A stretch of DNA of 64,000 nt from Plasmodium relictum (Eukaryota; Apicomplexa; Aconoidasida; Haemosporida; Plasmodiidae), in assembly GCF_900005765.1 (NCBI RefSeq), contig NC_041690.1:1426001-1490000 (forward strand), given 5' to 3'. The position numbers and the translations under genes are program-made. This document shows positions 42,801 through 53,635 of the stretch, piece after piece. A model generated the notes under the pieces. That model was not told where the DNA came from and ran no database searches. It saw nothing but the letters and a program-made list of their open reading frames with translations. The stretch's first letter is position 1. Each line of letters opens with the position of its first letter.

Positions 42801-43376
42801 AGTATTATTAATGTCTAATTTATTTTTTCCATTACTTTTTTTATTTAAAGAATCAAAGTTATAATTTACATTTTCCAATATTTTATTTGAGTTTTCAGTT
42901 AAATTGCTATTTTGGTTATTCATATTAATAATTATACTATTATATGTTTTACTATCATTATTTATCAAAGTACTGATACGCTCATTTGTCAAAAATTTAT
43001 TTTCTTTATTCAATTTAGCTATATTTATATCATCTAACTTTTTTTGAGAATTTATAGGTTTATTTTTATTTACATATTCTGAGAAGACATTATAATTGTA
43101 ATTCTTTAAATTATCATCTAGTATTTTATTTATACAATTTTTTTTTGTGTTATTTCTTACTATATTATTACACAAATATAAAAATTTGTCATTTAATTTA
43201 TTTATATCTGTATCATTATGATTTAAAGAATTCTTTTCAATATTTTGAATCTTTCTTTCTACTTTTATTTCGCAGTTATTTTTAATAACACTGCTTTGAT
43301 TTAAATTTTCATTCATTGGAAGAATATTTGATTTTAACTCATTGTTAAAACTATCTAAATTAACACATTTGTGCAT
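36855..43376 (-). CDS. Asn/Lys-rich protein of unknown function, 2173 residues
   Basis: A single exon; an in-frame TAA two codons before the ATG fixes the start (MHKCVNLDSF). Most of the protein is Asn-, Lys-, Ser- and Glu-rich low complexity, with poly-Asn blocks around residues 680-780. A better-ordered helical block lies at about residues 1830-1912 (FSLDFENIIKNYKEK..., then FLVEKFIDTYS, then IFQLLKSELEKIKKESLYF). A basic, aromatic segment lies at about 2000-2115 (INSFNKKFLCKKNIFIIRNS...). An acidic tail (EDLFISDDEVNLIYTY) closes it. There is no signal peptide, membrane helix or known motif. It faces tRIP across a 2.5-kb divergent region. I do not recognise it; the C-terminal 350 residues are the likely functional part. 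Confidence 0.85.
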   Translation of the reverse strand: MHKCVNLDSFNNELKSNILPMNENLNQSSVIKNNCEIKVERKIQNIEKNSLNHNDTDINKLNDKFLYLCNNIVRNNTKKNCINKILDDNLKNYNYNVFSEYVNKNKPINSQKKLDDINIAKLNKENKFLTNERISTLINNDSKTYNSIIINMNNQNSNLTENSNKILENVNYNFDSLNKKSNGKNKLDINNTILINNADKDNYSKEYFFYENDNLKERNFDNNEERNNINLKENYYNSININNDESIKKKIYLDIDEKKGKKNLIKNYEINNEKENINRNNIYNIFINSCVNKNSNANIGILNFLKNKKKYNYSYDNKGIRNDIKENENSLIYKNIPSNPNDTSSLLKGSTEDNEEIKSKISIVSNLNEHHYMKENDLKKKELINNFNLNSFEELKFIKYENDDIKNSCRKKLNDNLKKKENESNSHKRVISTRINQNNPFSLYHYVKKEHMSTNNVPTKNIPLNQVNDKLSEYSKKNISYNDINKIMSIISEKSNFNKKNLDIFTTLSEIHSIHSSNYNNYSKKSLKSEMSKQKEHDIRNISNEHCKNGEATDDENLINKQNNKNINSLYKEEKKQEKVKKKEDLSYKCISSYSSPSSTNSTICSSLSKKKTKRNKTKKEIEEKNKMKNIKYKKNNTKLKSDIKNKQEKDHFNMNKSSNDYIVDNRNSNYNITRNYNNDNNNNSNNNDNNKSINTTTNNSFNSNKKNDNNLPDCISNIYCKNKMQNNNRNSYNNSVSNFYTNSNFSNDNYYYGNNSLKNSNHYNIERNSCRNDNNNNNNNVENSNCGSGKHSNFNKLSSTIDNSSSKDIISNNKNRKKTDLAKSKIKYENNKNIVEKKIKNEELLNDKHTILKIKNNAKVKTKNYDSCKNNKKTDYISVVDEFTFKKEKKIDKNDNNDNKKNINIERNIHQNKSCKNNYKTNKNGANYVNSEYYSDDKTVNNGIIFSRNSSVSTSNNSSKYINSNTNSDININRNNGNLNNKVSSHVKEKLKNKNKDLCDPIKNECKIPSIDENCLKNNNIVGEMNIQSNTNNINEIKNDDNENEIINYNYDNLKKSARGLNNSIKKKSTKNENKNKMKVENIEKLNLNNKKIINSSKNNNNNNNNEVTKDKNSSFNNPSNTMNIKDNCHDKYLKKTNNHKENKEKYTNFIGGENLCTTKNKEIYMISSKKLKEKKILKSNVDINNSDNLTNYDYSLSRSNNSANTNILKKNIEQSCKIKKEVNVSKSKYNNLQKNSKKDSDKAIDTDIKYIRSRDNIKNDISNDFKEKSFTYKKIEYNNNHKMIINEIKTNNYTEILKDEVDKRHFLYLDGEKKSPLNKREENDTLVNMKRNEKIIKQKQKVITNSTINLDKNFENTNIRNSSSVNNIKLNETINTRENCKNSKNFENCKHCKKKEKDNDYISDDDISYKNTYEKESLIDFNDNLLNKRNNISDTITSCKSESNNGNLNINNKNDESLNSHVKLCIDQDLKNQNKFIEIINLKKSDEKDINNNTKKDVSNIEKNNTLNKKEKEILNIEKNKIPSKLEASSNEKLYNLESIKNIKSEIDKKNSVYKNNFYEKEKQQNEVMNYEKRENLKIDLHDLQQKNSSYNNNKNPFYLFINKKNKNINSFAKNDQHFSKINKTELKEHNTFDNSLYNKIKTDSNNDINKNGSHSMIYQSDFNNTQNSIFSNNDNFEKKGNDKENINSVKDDIILNCNLNNDKEQRINKSIIFNSTIMNDMKVKKNLEENKNISLRYNILNENKQNIELFSCDKKSQFKNKKEINIYHNNLDDNDNKKKKDMNNLIFFHEFDSSNFLKEILLENKENSNNMNNIIKKEQEINFNNFSLDFENIIKNYKEKSENYLNKRYMNDLNRIYFLVEKFIDTYSCDENLKSIFQLLKSELEKIKKESLYFCKDQNFLIIPIIDVKKSNNNLNKIEKEYIKENETDEFISKSDNYTLESCENEPKQGNSCLRKNKVEYNFKSNNNENNNINNNDNNNYYLKEYVNRKYRRINYLTSLSYNNRLNNSRTNSNKCTMQHIKIINKNKSCLKSLYIKKKRINSFNKKFLCKKNIFIIRNSNYIHKFKISNHFFLKNKHLYNKKNEKLFKTHFFYNKEIFFKKKNCKRENVLNDEIISCRNSANYNIEDLFISDDEVNLIYTYNNHLNEKVYSLEKINVIKNENSNSSTFN

Positions 43377-45927
43377 TTTTTAATAAACTGTATTTTTTCT
43401 CATTTCTTATATATTAAGAAAATTAATATTCCCAAAAAAAACAAAAAAAAAAAAAAATTGTGCACATTAAAATAAAAAGAAATAAGAAATATGTGATGTT
43501 TTAAATAAAAATAGAAATGAAAAATACAAATCCTTCTAAAATATAAACAAAATATTAATGCGTTTTCATCTAAATAAAAATAATTAAAAAAAAAAAATAT
43601 ATTTAAAAGTAAAAAGTATTATCAGTACAAATTAAAATGCACAGAATTTCAATACTTTTGAATTTAAATATACTTGATTACAATATAAAAATACATAAAT
43701 GTTTGTATTTTTACATATTATTTTTTTAATAACCTAATTTTTTTTTTTTTTTTTTCTTAATACCTTGATTATATAATAAAATATGCTTTAAAGAATCATT
43801 AAATAACAAAATTTAAAAAAAAAATTCTTTTATAATTTAAAATTTATTTTTCCCATAACAGATAGTTGTGAATATTTCTAAATATAAAAAAAAAAAAAAA
43901 AATAGACATTTTTCATAAACATTTAAATTGTGCAAATTTAGTATCATATAATAATGCATTTAAAAACATACTAAAATTTCAAGGAAAAAATTAAAAATTA
44001 GTTTTAAGTTTTTATTATTTTTAATTTAATTATTATTTTTTATGTTTTTAACAAAATATTTCAAATAACACATGGTGTTCATTATCGAAAAAAAAAAAAA
44101 AAATGCATGTTTTCACAATAAAATTATAAATATTTTTTATATATTATATATTAAAAATATTTATAGATAATACTGAACAAACATAGTATATTAATAAAGA
44201 TATTTGTATTTTAATTTTATTTTTACTTTTATCAAAAAAAAAAAAAAAAAAATAATAAAATAAACTAAAAAGAAAAAAATAATAAAATATAACATAAATT
44301 AGACAGCAATGCAAATCAACAGATTACTATATTAGAAAACTTTATATTGCTATTTAATATATTTAAAAATTGTATGTAATAGAATATTTTTACGATTATC
44401 TATTAATTTGCTTATTAAATCCTTTTTTGTTTTTTTTTTCTTTTCCTTTTTTTTATAAAAATGTAAAATACCAAATTTTATTATATTTAAGAGTATGAAG
44501 AAAAAACGTTAAATATTATATTTCTGAATATTACCTTTTTCTTTTTGAGGAATTTTTTTATTATAATAAAAAGAAATGAAAAATTGAGTTTATTTGCATT
44601 AATTTTTATAGAATAAATCTATTTATATATTTTAAAAAACTATTTACTAAATAAATAATTTTTATTTTAATGTTTAAAGTTAAAACTGTAATACATCTAT
44701 AAATTTTTTTTTTTTTTTTTGTAAATGTAATATGAAATAAATAAATAAAAAACCAGAGGAATAATAAAAAATTCATTTATTTATAATTTTTTTTTTTTTA
44801 AAACTTATGAGAAAAATGTAGGGACAATTTAAAATATAATATTCTTGTCAATTTTAAAAAAATAAAAATTATTATTATTAATAATAAATGTAAATATGAG
44901 AAATATAATGTATGTATATAACATTGCTTTAACTTTAATTAATAAAATATAAAAAATTAAGTATAAAAAAAAAAAGAGACTTCTTCTAAAAATATAAATT
45001 GGAGGTTTAATAAGGAGATTTAAAAGGAATAACTAAAAAATATTAGAACATTAATGGTAATTATCATTTGAATGTTTATGAGATTTTAATAAAAATTAAT
45101 CCTCTAAAGTAACATAATATGAGTTATGTAACTTATGCTCTTTTTTTAAATTAGAAAATATATATTTTTGAACATCTTATGTTTTAATATTTATATAGAG
45201 TGATTAATTTTACTTTATACGTTCTAATATGGGTATTTTTAAAAATAATATTTATAAATACATTTATAACCATATAAATGCATTTTTTAAAAAATTTGAA
45301 GTATTCTGTATTATTAACCAAAAAATATACGTGAGATAAAAAAAAAAAAAATAAAAATATTGAGATTTAAAGGTGTTTTATATGATGAAAAATATCTTTA
45401 TCTTTATTTACCTTTCTTATTTATTTTTCTTTTACAAGACAAATTATATGTTATTTTAGACTAAAATTATGAAAATGGATAAATAAAAATAAATACTCAA
45501 AGTTTATAAGTTTTATTATCTTTTTTACTCCATCTTTATATGTTTGTTTCATTTTAATTCATTAAAATAAAAAATATCACTACTCCAACAAAAAAGTCAC
45601 ATTGAAGAATATATTTAAGATACTTCGAATATAATTTATGATATTCAAAAAAAAAAAAAAAAAAAAAAGAAAAAATAAAATAAAATAAATGGTGCCTTTT
45701 ATGGAAAAAAAATAATTAAAAACTTTTAACAATTTTTTCTATTAAATAAAAAAGAATAAAAATTTATATAAGGGCTTTTTTCAATATATATCATATAAAT
45801 AAGTACAATTAAAAAGCAAAATTAAATAAAATAAATATAACATAGTGAAATTAAGATATTTACATATATATATATATAATAAAATTTTTTTTTATTTAAA
45901 AAAGTTTCAATTATATTGTCGTAAAAT
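43377..45927. other. Divergent intergenic region, unknown gene/tRIP
   Basis: About 2.55 kb, dense in A/T homopolymers (for example 43740-43757, 44236-44253, 45650-45669) and presumably containing both promoters. I looked for GC islands, ORFs and stems and found nothing convincing; a purine-rich patch near 44995-45060 has no coding frame. Confidence 0.6.
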
Positions 45928-46148
45928 ATGTGTACTTTAACATTAGTTAAAAATGATGTAAAATCAGATATATTAAAGCTAGTTCTTGATTATATAAAAG
46001 TGAAGATTGTAAAAGATGATGAGAAAGTAACTTTTCCTGAAATATTATACCAAGAAGTAAAAACATATTATATATAAATGTTTTATGAAAGTTTTAATAA
46101 AAAATATACGAAGTTAAAATGAATACTTGATATTTCATTTAAACAGTT

Positions 46149-46189
<41 letters not shown>

Positions 46190-47384
46190 ATCTTTTTATA
46201 TAATATAATAATTTAATTAGATAAAATAATATTATTATGTTTTATGTAACAATTTTTTTTTTCTTTTTTGTATATTTTTTACATTTATATCTTCTCACTT
46301 TTTCATTTTAACATTTCTATGTTTTTTATAGAATATTTGTTTTGATAATAAAAATAAAAAATATAAGGGATTTTTTTGTACTCTTTATTCATTAATTGAT
46401 TTTTATGATTGTTTCAATGAGTTGTTTAATGAAGATGAAGGGAAAATAAGCGAAAATGAGGAATTTATTTTTCATGTAGCTAGCGATAAATATATAGTGA
46501 AGAATTTAGATATAAAACACCTGAATGATTTATTATCTGAGAAATCATACATTGTTTCTAATAAGAATCTCTCTATAGTAGATATATTTTATTTTTGTGC
46601 TATTTATAAATCTCTTGATGAAATGCCATTTAAAGAGAGAGTTGAAATTTCTCATGTATATAGATGGTTTCTTCATATCCAAGAAACTTTACTAGGATGT
46701 TTTAGCACACTAAAAAAGTTAGAAGTTAGAGATAGCTTAGAGAATTTTATTAATAATAAAGATATAAAAGATACAAACGAAAAAATGAAATCTACAAAAA
46801 AACAGGAAAATAAAAAAGAAAATTCCAAAAATGAAAATGCAAAAAGCAAAAATAAAAATGTTAAAAATGTAGAAGAACCAAGAAGTTTATATGATATATC
46901 TAGATTAAACATTATTGTGGGATATATTGAACAAGTAGAAGTTCATCCTGATGCTGATACATTATACTGTTTAAAAGTAAATGTAGGTGAAGAAAAAGTA
47001 AGAGACATATGTAGCGGATTAAGAAATGTAAAAAAGGCAGAAGATTTAATTAATCAATATGTTTTAGTTTTAGCAAATTTAAAAGAAAAATCATTGAGAG
47101 GAAGAAAAAGTCATGGAATGGTTTTATGTGGTTCTTTTCAAGGCAAAATAGAATTACTCTATCCTCCTTCTGGTGTTAAAATTGGAGAAAGAATCATCTG
47201 CGAAAATATGAATATAAATAATTTGCCTGATAAGGCATTAAGCTTTGATAAAGAAAAGAATCCTTTTTATCATATTCAACCACATCTAATTTTGAAAAAC
47301 GGAATAGCTCATTATAAAGATGACAAATTGATATCATCACAAGGAGACATCAAATGTATTTTACTAGAAGGAACAATTTCATAA
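45928..47384 (+). CDS. tRIP: tRNA import protein tRIP (GST-like plus EMAPII/tRNA-binding domain)
   Basis: Two exons: 45928-46056 (43 codons) and 46332-47384, with a phase-0 GTAAAA...TATAG intron carrying a TA microsatellite. The protein has 393 residues. The N-terminal 190 residues look GST-like ([14 protein letters not shown], then [10 protein letters not shown]...[12 protein letters not shown]). A Lys-rich linker follows (about 190-225). Residues about 235-393 form the EMAPII/Arc1p/Trbp111 tRNA-binding OB fold: [49 protein letters not shown] and [12 protein letters not shown]. tRIP is reported as a Plasmodium membrane protein that takes host tRNA into sporozoites and also scaffolds aminoacyl-tRNA synthetases through the GST-like part. 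I see no obvious membrane helix, so how it anchors is not clear from sequence. Confidence 0.95.
46148..46182. repeat. TA microsatellite in tRIP intron
   Basis: Alternating T and A within the single tRIP intron. Confidence 0.9.
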
Positions 47385-48206
47385 TCACTTTTAAGTGAAA
47401 AAGAAAATAATAATATAAAGTGTATAAAAAATATAGCAGTAATGAAACATTTAAAAAAAAAAAAGAAAAATTATTGAAATATATTTAAATAAAAAATATA
47501 TCTAGAAATAAAAAAAAAAAAAGTAAAAATAAAAATAAAATAAATGAAGAATAATTTATAAGTGAATATACACATATGCATTATAAAAAAATTGATAAAA
47601 GTAACTTTATTTATTTATAGAAAAAAAATTTGCGTTATATTAACATTAAAATATTTTTTTTTTTTTTGCTCCTTTTAAAAAAAAACAACATATAAATCAA
47701 ATTAAAAAAAAAAAAAAAAAATCATTTATATATATATTTATAATGTTTTTTTTATTTCATCATAGTACATATTAGATAAAATTTTAAGAATTTTTATGAG
47801 CATTTGGAATAGAAAAATACAAACCAAAATTTTTAAAAAATAAAACTAATGTATAACATATTTTTCTGGAAAACTTGACTCTTTTTCAGATACATTTATT
47901 TAAATAGAATATATGTGTACATTCTTACGAAATAATTGAAGGAATATAAAAAAAAAAAAAAAAAAAAAAAAAGAGACTTATTTTTCCTTTATAATTTTTT
48001 TTTTTAATTTTTAAGTAAATTCATCAATTATTTTTTTAATGATCTTTAAAAATATGAAGGTTTTTTTTCTTTATAAAAAAAGGGTATTTTTTGATGCTGA
48101 TAAATTTTTATAAAAAAGTATTTTTTTTTTTTTTTTTTTTAAAAAAGAAACATTTAAACCAAGTTTAAAAGATTTCGTTGAAAATGGTAACAGACATATT
48201 AATAAA
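47385..48206. other. Intergenic region tRIP/EngB, tandem genes
   Basis: About 820 bases holding the tRIP 3' UTR and the EngB promoter, rich in poly(A)/(T), with long tracts at 47705-47719, 47949-47971 and 48121-48140. A short ATG-led frame at 48041 cannot be spliced into EngB in phase. Confidence 0.55.
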
Positions 48207-49727
48207 ATGAATATTGTAACAAAAAAAGAAAAAAAAAAGAAAGAAAAAGAAAATATAGAATTCAATAAAAATATAATAGAAAAATTTAATGAATATCTAA
48301 AAAAAAAAAGAATGTATTTTATAAGTTTTCTTTTTCGAAAATATTCAAGTATAAGTAATAAATTGAATATAGAGAAAATAAAAAATACTAATATCATAAA
48401 TGAGGAAATAACAAATAATTATATAAGCAGAAGACAAAGGGAAAAAAGAATGAAGTTAGATATAAACATATATGAAAATTTAAAAAAAAAAATGCTAGGA
48501 AAACCTATAAATAAATTGCAAAAAAAATACATAAATGAAAAGCGCCCCAAATTTGCTCCAATATTTTTAGATCAGTTAAAACCTAGAATGACTTTATATA
48601 GAAAAGCTATTAAAGTAAGTGAGCTACCTTTGCCTAAATATCCTGAAATTGCTTTTATAGGAAGATCAAATTGTGGAAAATCTACTTTAATTAATGAATT
48701 ATGTGGAAGAACAAATAAAGCAAAAGTTAGTAAATTACCTGGATGCACTCAAGAGATTCATTTTTATAAAATTGGGAAACCATGCTTGTTATGTCTAGTT
48801 GATTTACCAGGATACGGTTTCGCTCATAGTAAAGAAGAGTTAAGATTACAATGGAATGAATTTACTTTGTTTTATTTAAAAAACAGGAAAAACTTAAAAA
48901 AAGTTTTTGTTTTAATTGATTGCAGAGTTGGTTTAAAAACTAGTGATAAAGAATTATTACATTTTTTTGATAGATATAATATTAAATATCAAATAATTTT
49001 AAGCAAATGCGATTTATTAAATACGAAAGATTTGGCTATAAAAATACAAATTATAAATGAAGAAATAAAAAATTTTAAAAACAAAGATAAGTCAATTATT
49101 CCATTAAGTTCTCTTAAAGGGCAAAATTTAAATGAATTGAGGAATGAAATTGCGAAATATCAATTAAATAAAACTATTGTTAAAAATAATATTATAATGA
49201 AGATAAATGATTTATTGGAACAAAAAAAATTAAAAAAATTAAAAGAAAAGGAAAGTTGTGAAAATGAAAGTGAATATCAAAATAAAAATTCAATTTTTTC
49301 TTCAAACATTTTGGAAAAACACAAAAAAAAAGAAAAAAATTCAGAAAGTATTTCAAAAGACATATTAATAAGTAATGAAACTGTTTTTGAAGCATTAAAT
49401 AGGTGGAAATTAAATGATAAAATTAACACAGATATTAATTTTAATAAATATATGAATCATCATATTAAGTATTTAATAACTTTACTTCAAAAAAGCTTTT
49501 TAAAAAATTGCTATAGCGAATATAATAATAACGATTTAGATATTATAGATAAAATTATCGAAAATTTTGATAATTCGAACAATGATAATAATAATCAAAG
49601 AGATCTTTCTATAAATTACTCAGAAAATAAAAGAAAAACCTATGTAGAAAATAAAAAGAGCTTTAAAAATGGAATATATATGAATTGTAAACAGAGTAAA
49701 TACAAGGAAGAGATGAAGATAAAAGAA

Positions 49728-49785
<58 letters not shown>

Positions 49786-51146
49786 TTAATATTAATAATA
49801 TTAATAATAATAACGCTAATTTAATTATGAAAAACAATGTAAATAACGCATTATCTGAAGATAATTTAAAGGAGAAAGTAAATCTTAAGAAGTGTGATAT
49901 AGTTGATAATAATTTAAGGGATGAAAATATTTATAATATAATTAGAGATGAAGATAAAATTGACAATATAAAAATAAATAAATATGATAAATGCTATTAT
50001 GAAACAAAAAATGAGAATTATTTATCAAAAAATTCAGAAGAAGAAAGTATTATAGATAAATTAAATAATAAAAAAATATTTGAGTATTCTAATGATTTTT
50101 CCTTAAATGAAGCGGATCCAATAGAAAGTGTACTATTTCAGAGTAGTTTACTTAAATTTGATAAAAATATGAATAATCATTTTAATTGTATTCATTCAGA
50201 AAATGTAAAAATGGACAAATTATTTGATGAAAATAGTAAAAATAAAAAATTAAGTGATTGTTTTCAAGAAAAAAATTACTCTAAAATTAAAAATGATATT
50301 CTATTAGATGAAGATGAAACTTATTCTCCTGAGGATTATGCAAGTGGTTTAAAAAAACCGAAGAAATCATTAAAAAATGATTCTTTATACAATTATGAAT
50401 TTAATATAAATGATAAAAATACATATTATATTTACGAAAAAAATAAATCAGAAGCTTATAAAATATTTAAGAGTAAACAATTAGAAAATTTGAATTATGA
50501 AAGTGATTTCAATTCATCTAAAAGGGAAAAACAAAAAGATGCTTGTACAAGTAATTCTTCTTCAAATGTTAATAATTTAAAAGACAGTAATGCTCCCAAA
50601 CGTAATAATTCTTCTATTGAAAAAGGCTTAGAAAATAAAATAGAAAATGATGAGAAAAACATAAATATAAAGAAAAAATACATAGGTTTAAAAACAAGAA
50701 ATAAAATTATAAAAGGAACTAAAAAACTAAAGTTATTTGGTAAAAAAAGAGAAAAAGAAATAGTAAATATACCTACAGATTTAGCTACTGATTACTTTAA
50801 ATTAAATAATAAATCTACTATTTATAATAAAAAAAAGAACAGTTGGAACTATATAAGTAGCAAATACAATAAATGGTTGAAAAAAGTAAAGAATAAAAAT
50901 ATCTCTTCTGAAATCACTGGTACTATTAAAAAAGCAGATGTAATGACAAGATATGCAGAAAAACAAGAAACAAAATATAAAAAAGAAAAAAATAAATTAT
51001 TAAGGCAAAAGAAGAACTTAAGCATGATAACAAAACCACCTAATCATAAAAAATATAAAAAGATTTCAAGAAATTATACCTTATCTGATGAGCAAAAAAT
51101 ATTTGATAGAGAAGCTTTTTTTAAATATCGTGATGTTCAAAAGTGA
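48207..51146 (+). CDS. EngB/YihA(YsxC)-type GTPase, probably organellar, with long C-terminal extension
   Basis: A single exon of 979 residues from the first in-frame ATG; a TAA lies upstream at 48111. A second in-frame ATG at 48312 begins MYFISFLFRKYSSISNKL, a good mitochondrial presequence, and may be the real start. The GTPase domain (about 145-325) has the P-loop GRSNCGKST (from 152), G3 DLPGYG (from 199), G4 SKCD (266) and G5-like PLSSLKG. YGF...QWNEFTLFYL and DCRVGLK are hallmarks of the YihA subfamily, which assists maturation of the bacterial-type large ribosomal subunit. About 640 residues follow: a Lys/Glu linker, a run of about 20 Asn, acidic stretches, and a basic conserved-looking end (from about 835, GLKTRNKIIKGTKKLKLFGK, then NSWNYISSKYNKWLKKVK). 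The extension is foreign to bacterial EngB, which has about 200 residues. Confidence 0.9.
49728..49785 (+). repeat. AAT triplet repeat encoding poly-Asn in EngB
   Basis: About 19 perfect AAT codons followed by AAT/ATT imperfect triplets. A typical in-frame Plasmodium microsatellite within the linker. Confidence 0.95.
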
Positions 51147-52013
51147 AATTCTCTAAATATATATATGTATACATTAATTTTACTTTTTTAAATTATATAT
51201 CTCACTTTTTATTTTACTATTATTTTTTATTTTATCTTAAATTTGTTTCTTAATATAAAAATTATAACAATTGAAAATTTTAAATTATATATGAATATAG
51301 ATATATATAATTTAACCTTTTTTTTTTTTTTTTTTTGTGTAAATAAACACGTAAATATATACTTTTATTTTTTTTACCATTTGTGATATATTTAATTATG
51401 AAATATAATATAAAAAAATATTGATTGAGAAATACAAAAGTAAAAAAAGCTCACATATAGCTTTATTATTATTTTTTTTTTCGTACAAATTTGAAGAGAA
51501 TTTACTTTTAGTCTTATTAATTAATACTAATTTATATATATATATATATACAAAAAAAAAAAAAAAAAAAGATTTTAGCTTTTAGCCAGTTTATTATTTC
51601 ATTGAATTTACCTTAATTTTTTTTTTTTTTTTTTTTAATTTGTCTTTTTAAAGTATAAATACTGTATTAATTTAATATCAAAAAAATAATGAAAAAATAA
51701 AAAAATTAATATACATTTTAATTTTTGATATATATAAAATTTTTATAAATTATTTAGTATATGTTTTAATTTTTCATAGAATTAAACTTTGATGACTCAT
51801 AAAATATTTTTATTCTTTATAAAATTTTAAATGTTTTAATAAATATTTTTATTCCTAAAATTATTATTACGTTAATTCTTTCCACTAAAGATTTTTTATA
51901 ATATCGTCAAATTTATTTTTATATATTATTATACAAAATATAATATATATTTTATCAAATTAATATATATAAATAGTACAAGTTTCATTTATAAATTTCT
52001 ATCTTACTAAAAA
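51147..52013. other. Intergenic region EngB/RPA3
   Basis: About 870 bases between tandem plus-strand genes, with poly(T) at 51320-51337 and 51619-51637 and poly(A) at 51552-51570. No ORF or structure is seen. Confidence 0.55.
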
Positions 52014-52438
52014 ATGGAACAATTTATAGCACCGTTAGTAAATAAGGAAAAAAAAAAATAAATAAGAAAACAAAAATACTTTTTTTCATCTATATATACA
52101 TTTTTTATTATAATTTTAGAAGAGTCAATAAAAAGTATTTGAAAAATTTTCATAATAAAAATGTAAGAATAGTTGGTAAAATTTTAAAAAGGGATGCAAA
52201 TGAATTAACTTTACAAACACCCGATAGTAATAAAATATAAAAGTGAATTTAATATACTTTCTTATTTTTATAAAATTGTATTTTTTCTTTTTTATAATGG
52301 AATATAACACACAGATGGAGAAATAAAATGCCTTTTAAATGAAAACCAAATAGTTGATTCATTAGATCAATATATTGAAGTTTTAGGAAGAGTTAAAAAT
52401 TAAAATATACATTTCTTTTTATAAAAGGAAAAGAAATT

Positions 52439-52507
<69 letters not shown>

Positions 52508-52750
52508 TTTTTATTATATAGGTTAATGAAGATGAAACATTAAGTGATATAGTTTATATACAAAATGGAGGGAATAATTTAAGTTATAAAAAAAAAACCT
52601 CAAAAATTATAATTTCAAATCATAGGTTTTTTTTATAATATATTTTTATTTTTAATTATATTTATATATATATTAATTTTTACAGATTTAAATGAAATAA
52701 ATAATTTAATAAATATAACATTTCTACAAGAATTCGAAGAAATTTTTTAA
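52014..52750 (+). CDS. RPA3: Replication protein A 14-kDa subunit (RPA3)
   Basis: Five small exons: 52014-52033, 52120-52226, 52315-52391, 52522-52582 and 52686-52750, for 109 residues in all. The reading is MEQFIAPRVNKKYL, NKNVRIVGKILKRDANELTL, then NGEIKCLLNENQIV, IEVLGRVN and LNEINNLINITFLQEF. It follows the family order of PR-[x]n-F-VGRL, the beta strands, VEVVGRV, and the C-terminal helix that joins the RPA trimer. RPA3 is a single OB fold that completes the ssDNA-binding RPA heterotrimer in replication and repair. Phase forces the first donor to be GTTAGT after IAP, not the adjacent GTAAAT. Intron 3 carries about 60 bases of AT repeat. The size is close to the usual 110-120 residues. 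Confidence 0.87.
52441..52505. repeat. AT microsatellite in RPA3 intron 3
   Basis: About 60 bases of alternating A and T immediately before the exon 4 acceptor region. Confidence 0.95.
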
Positions 52751-53635
52751 TTGTTTTTAATGATATCATTTTACTTCATTTGGCACATTAAGGATTTTCA
52801 ATAATACACCCTTTTTTTTAATTTTTTAGATTATTCTTTAATTTTTTTAATTTTTTTTTATATATTTTTTTTTAATACGTAAAACATTTTGTGATATATA
52901 ATAAATTAAAATTTTAAGTTATTCTTTAAATTATAAAAAAAAAAAAAATAGGATGAAGATAAGGGAAACAAAAAAAAAAAAAATTAAAAAATAATAATGT
53001 TAAATATATATATATATCATTAAAATGTATTTTTGTGTAATTTAAGGTTTCATATATTGTAAATAAATTAATTCTATTATTTTTTTAATATAAATTGTAG
53101 TATCATAATAAAGACGAAAAATATAATTGAATTATTTTCTTCCTTTTTTTTTTTTTTTATTTATTTGTTAGACAACTTTATGGAAATTTTTATATATTTT
53201 CAAATAACATTACTCTAATTTTTACATCTTTAAATTGAAAACATAAAATTTTCTATTTCTATTTCATTGAAATATTATGTGTATATGATTTTTTTACTAA
53301 TTTTTTTTTTTCTCCTTTTCTAAATTTTTTTTAGAGCTCAAGTAAACATATATAATAAAAAAAAAAAAAATTGAAATGACAAAAATAAAGTAATGATATA
53401 ATATTTTTGTTAATTCCATATTTAGAAAAAAAAAATTTTATTTAAAAAAATATAATTTTATTTTATAAAAAAAAGAAAAAAAATAATTTTTATGTGCAAA
53501 TAAGATAATATGTTAAAAAATTTATGTATAAACATGGGATAATGTTAAAAAATATAGAATTTATAAATTTAGAAGATATCTTTAAAAGAAAAAAAATAAA
53601 AATAAAAATTAAAGATAAAAGATAAAAATTTTAAA
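52751..53635. other. Intergenic region RPA3/ARL2
   Basis: About 880 bases of AT-rich DNA between tandem genes, with purine-rich A tracts leading to the ARL2 ATG. No coding or structural signal is seen. Confidence 0.55.

Noticed and set aside
48041-48147. Possible 5' exon for EngB (MIFKNMKVFFLYKK)
   Set aside because: Its only GT donor leaves phase 0, while the acceptor before 48148 needs phase 1; the frame already has a start downstream.
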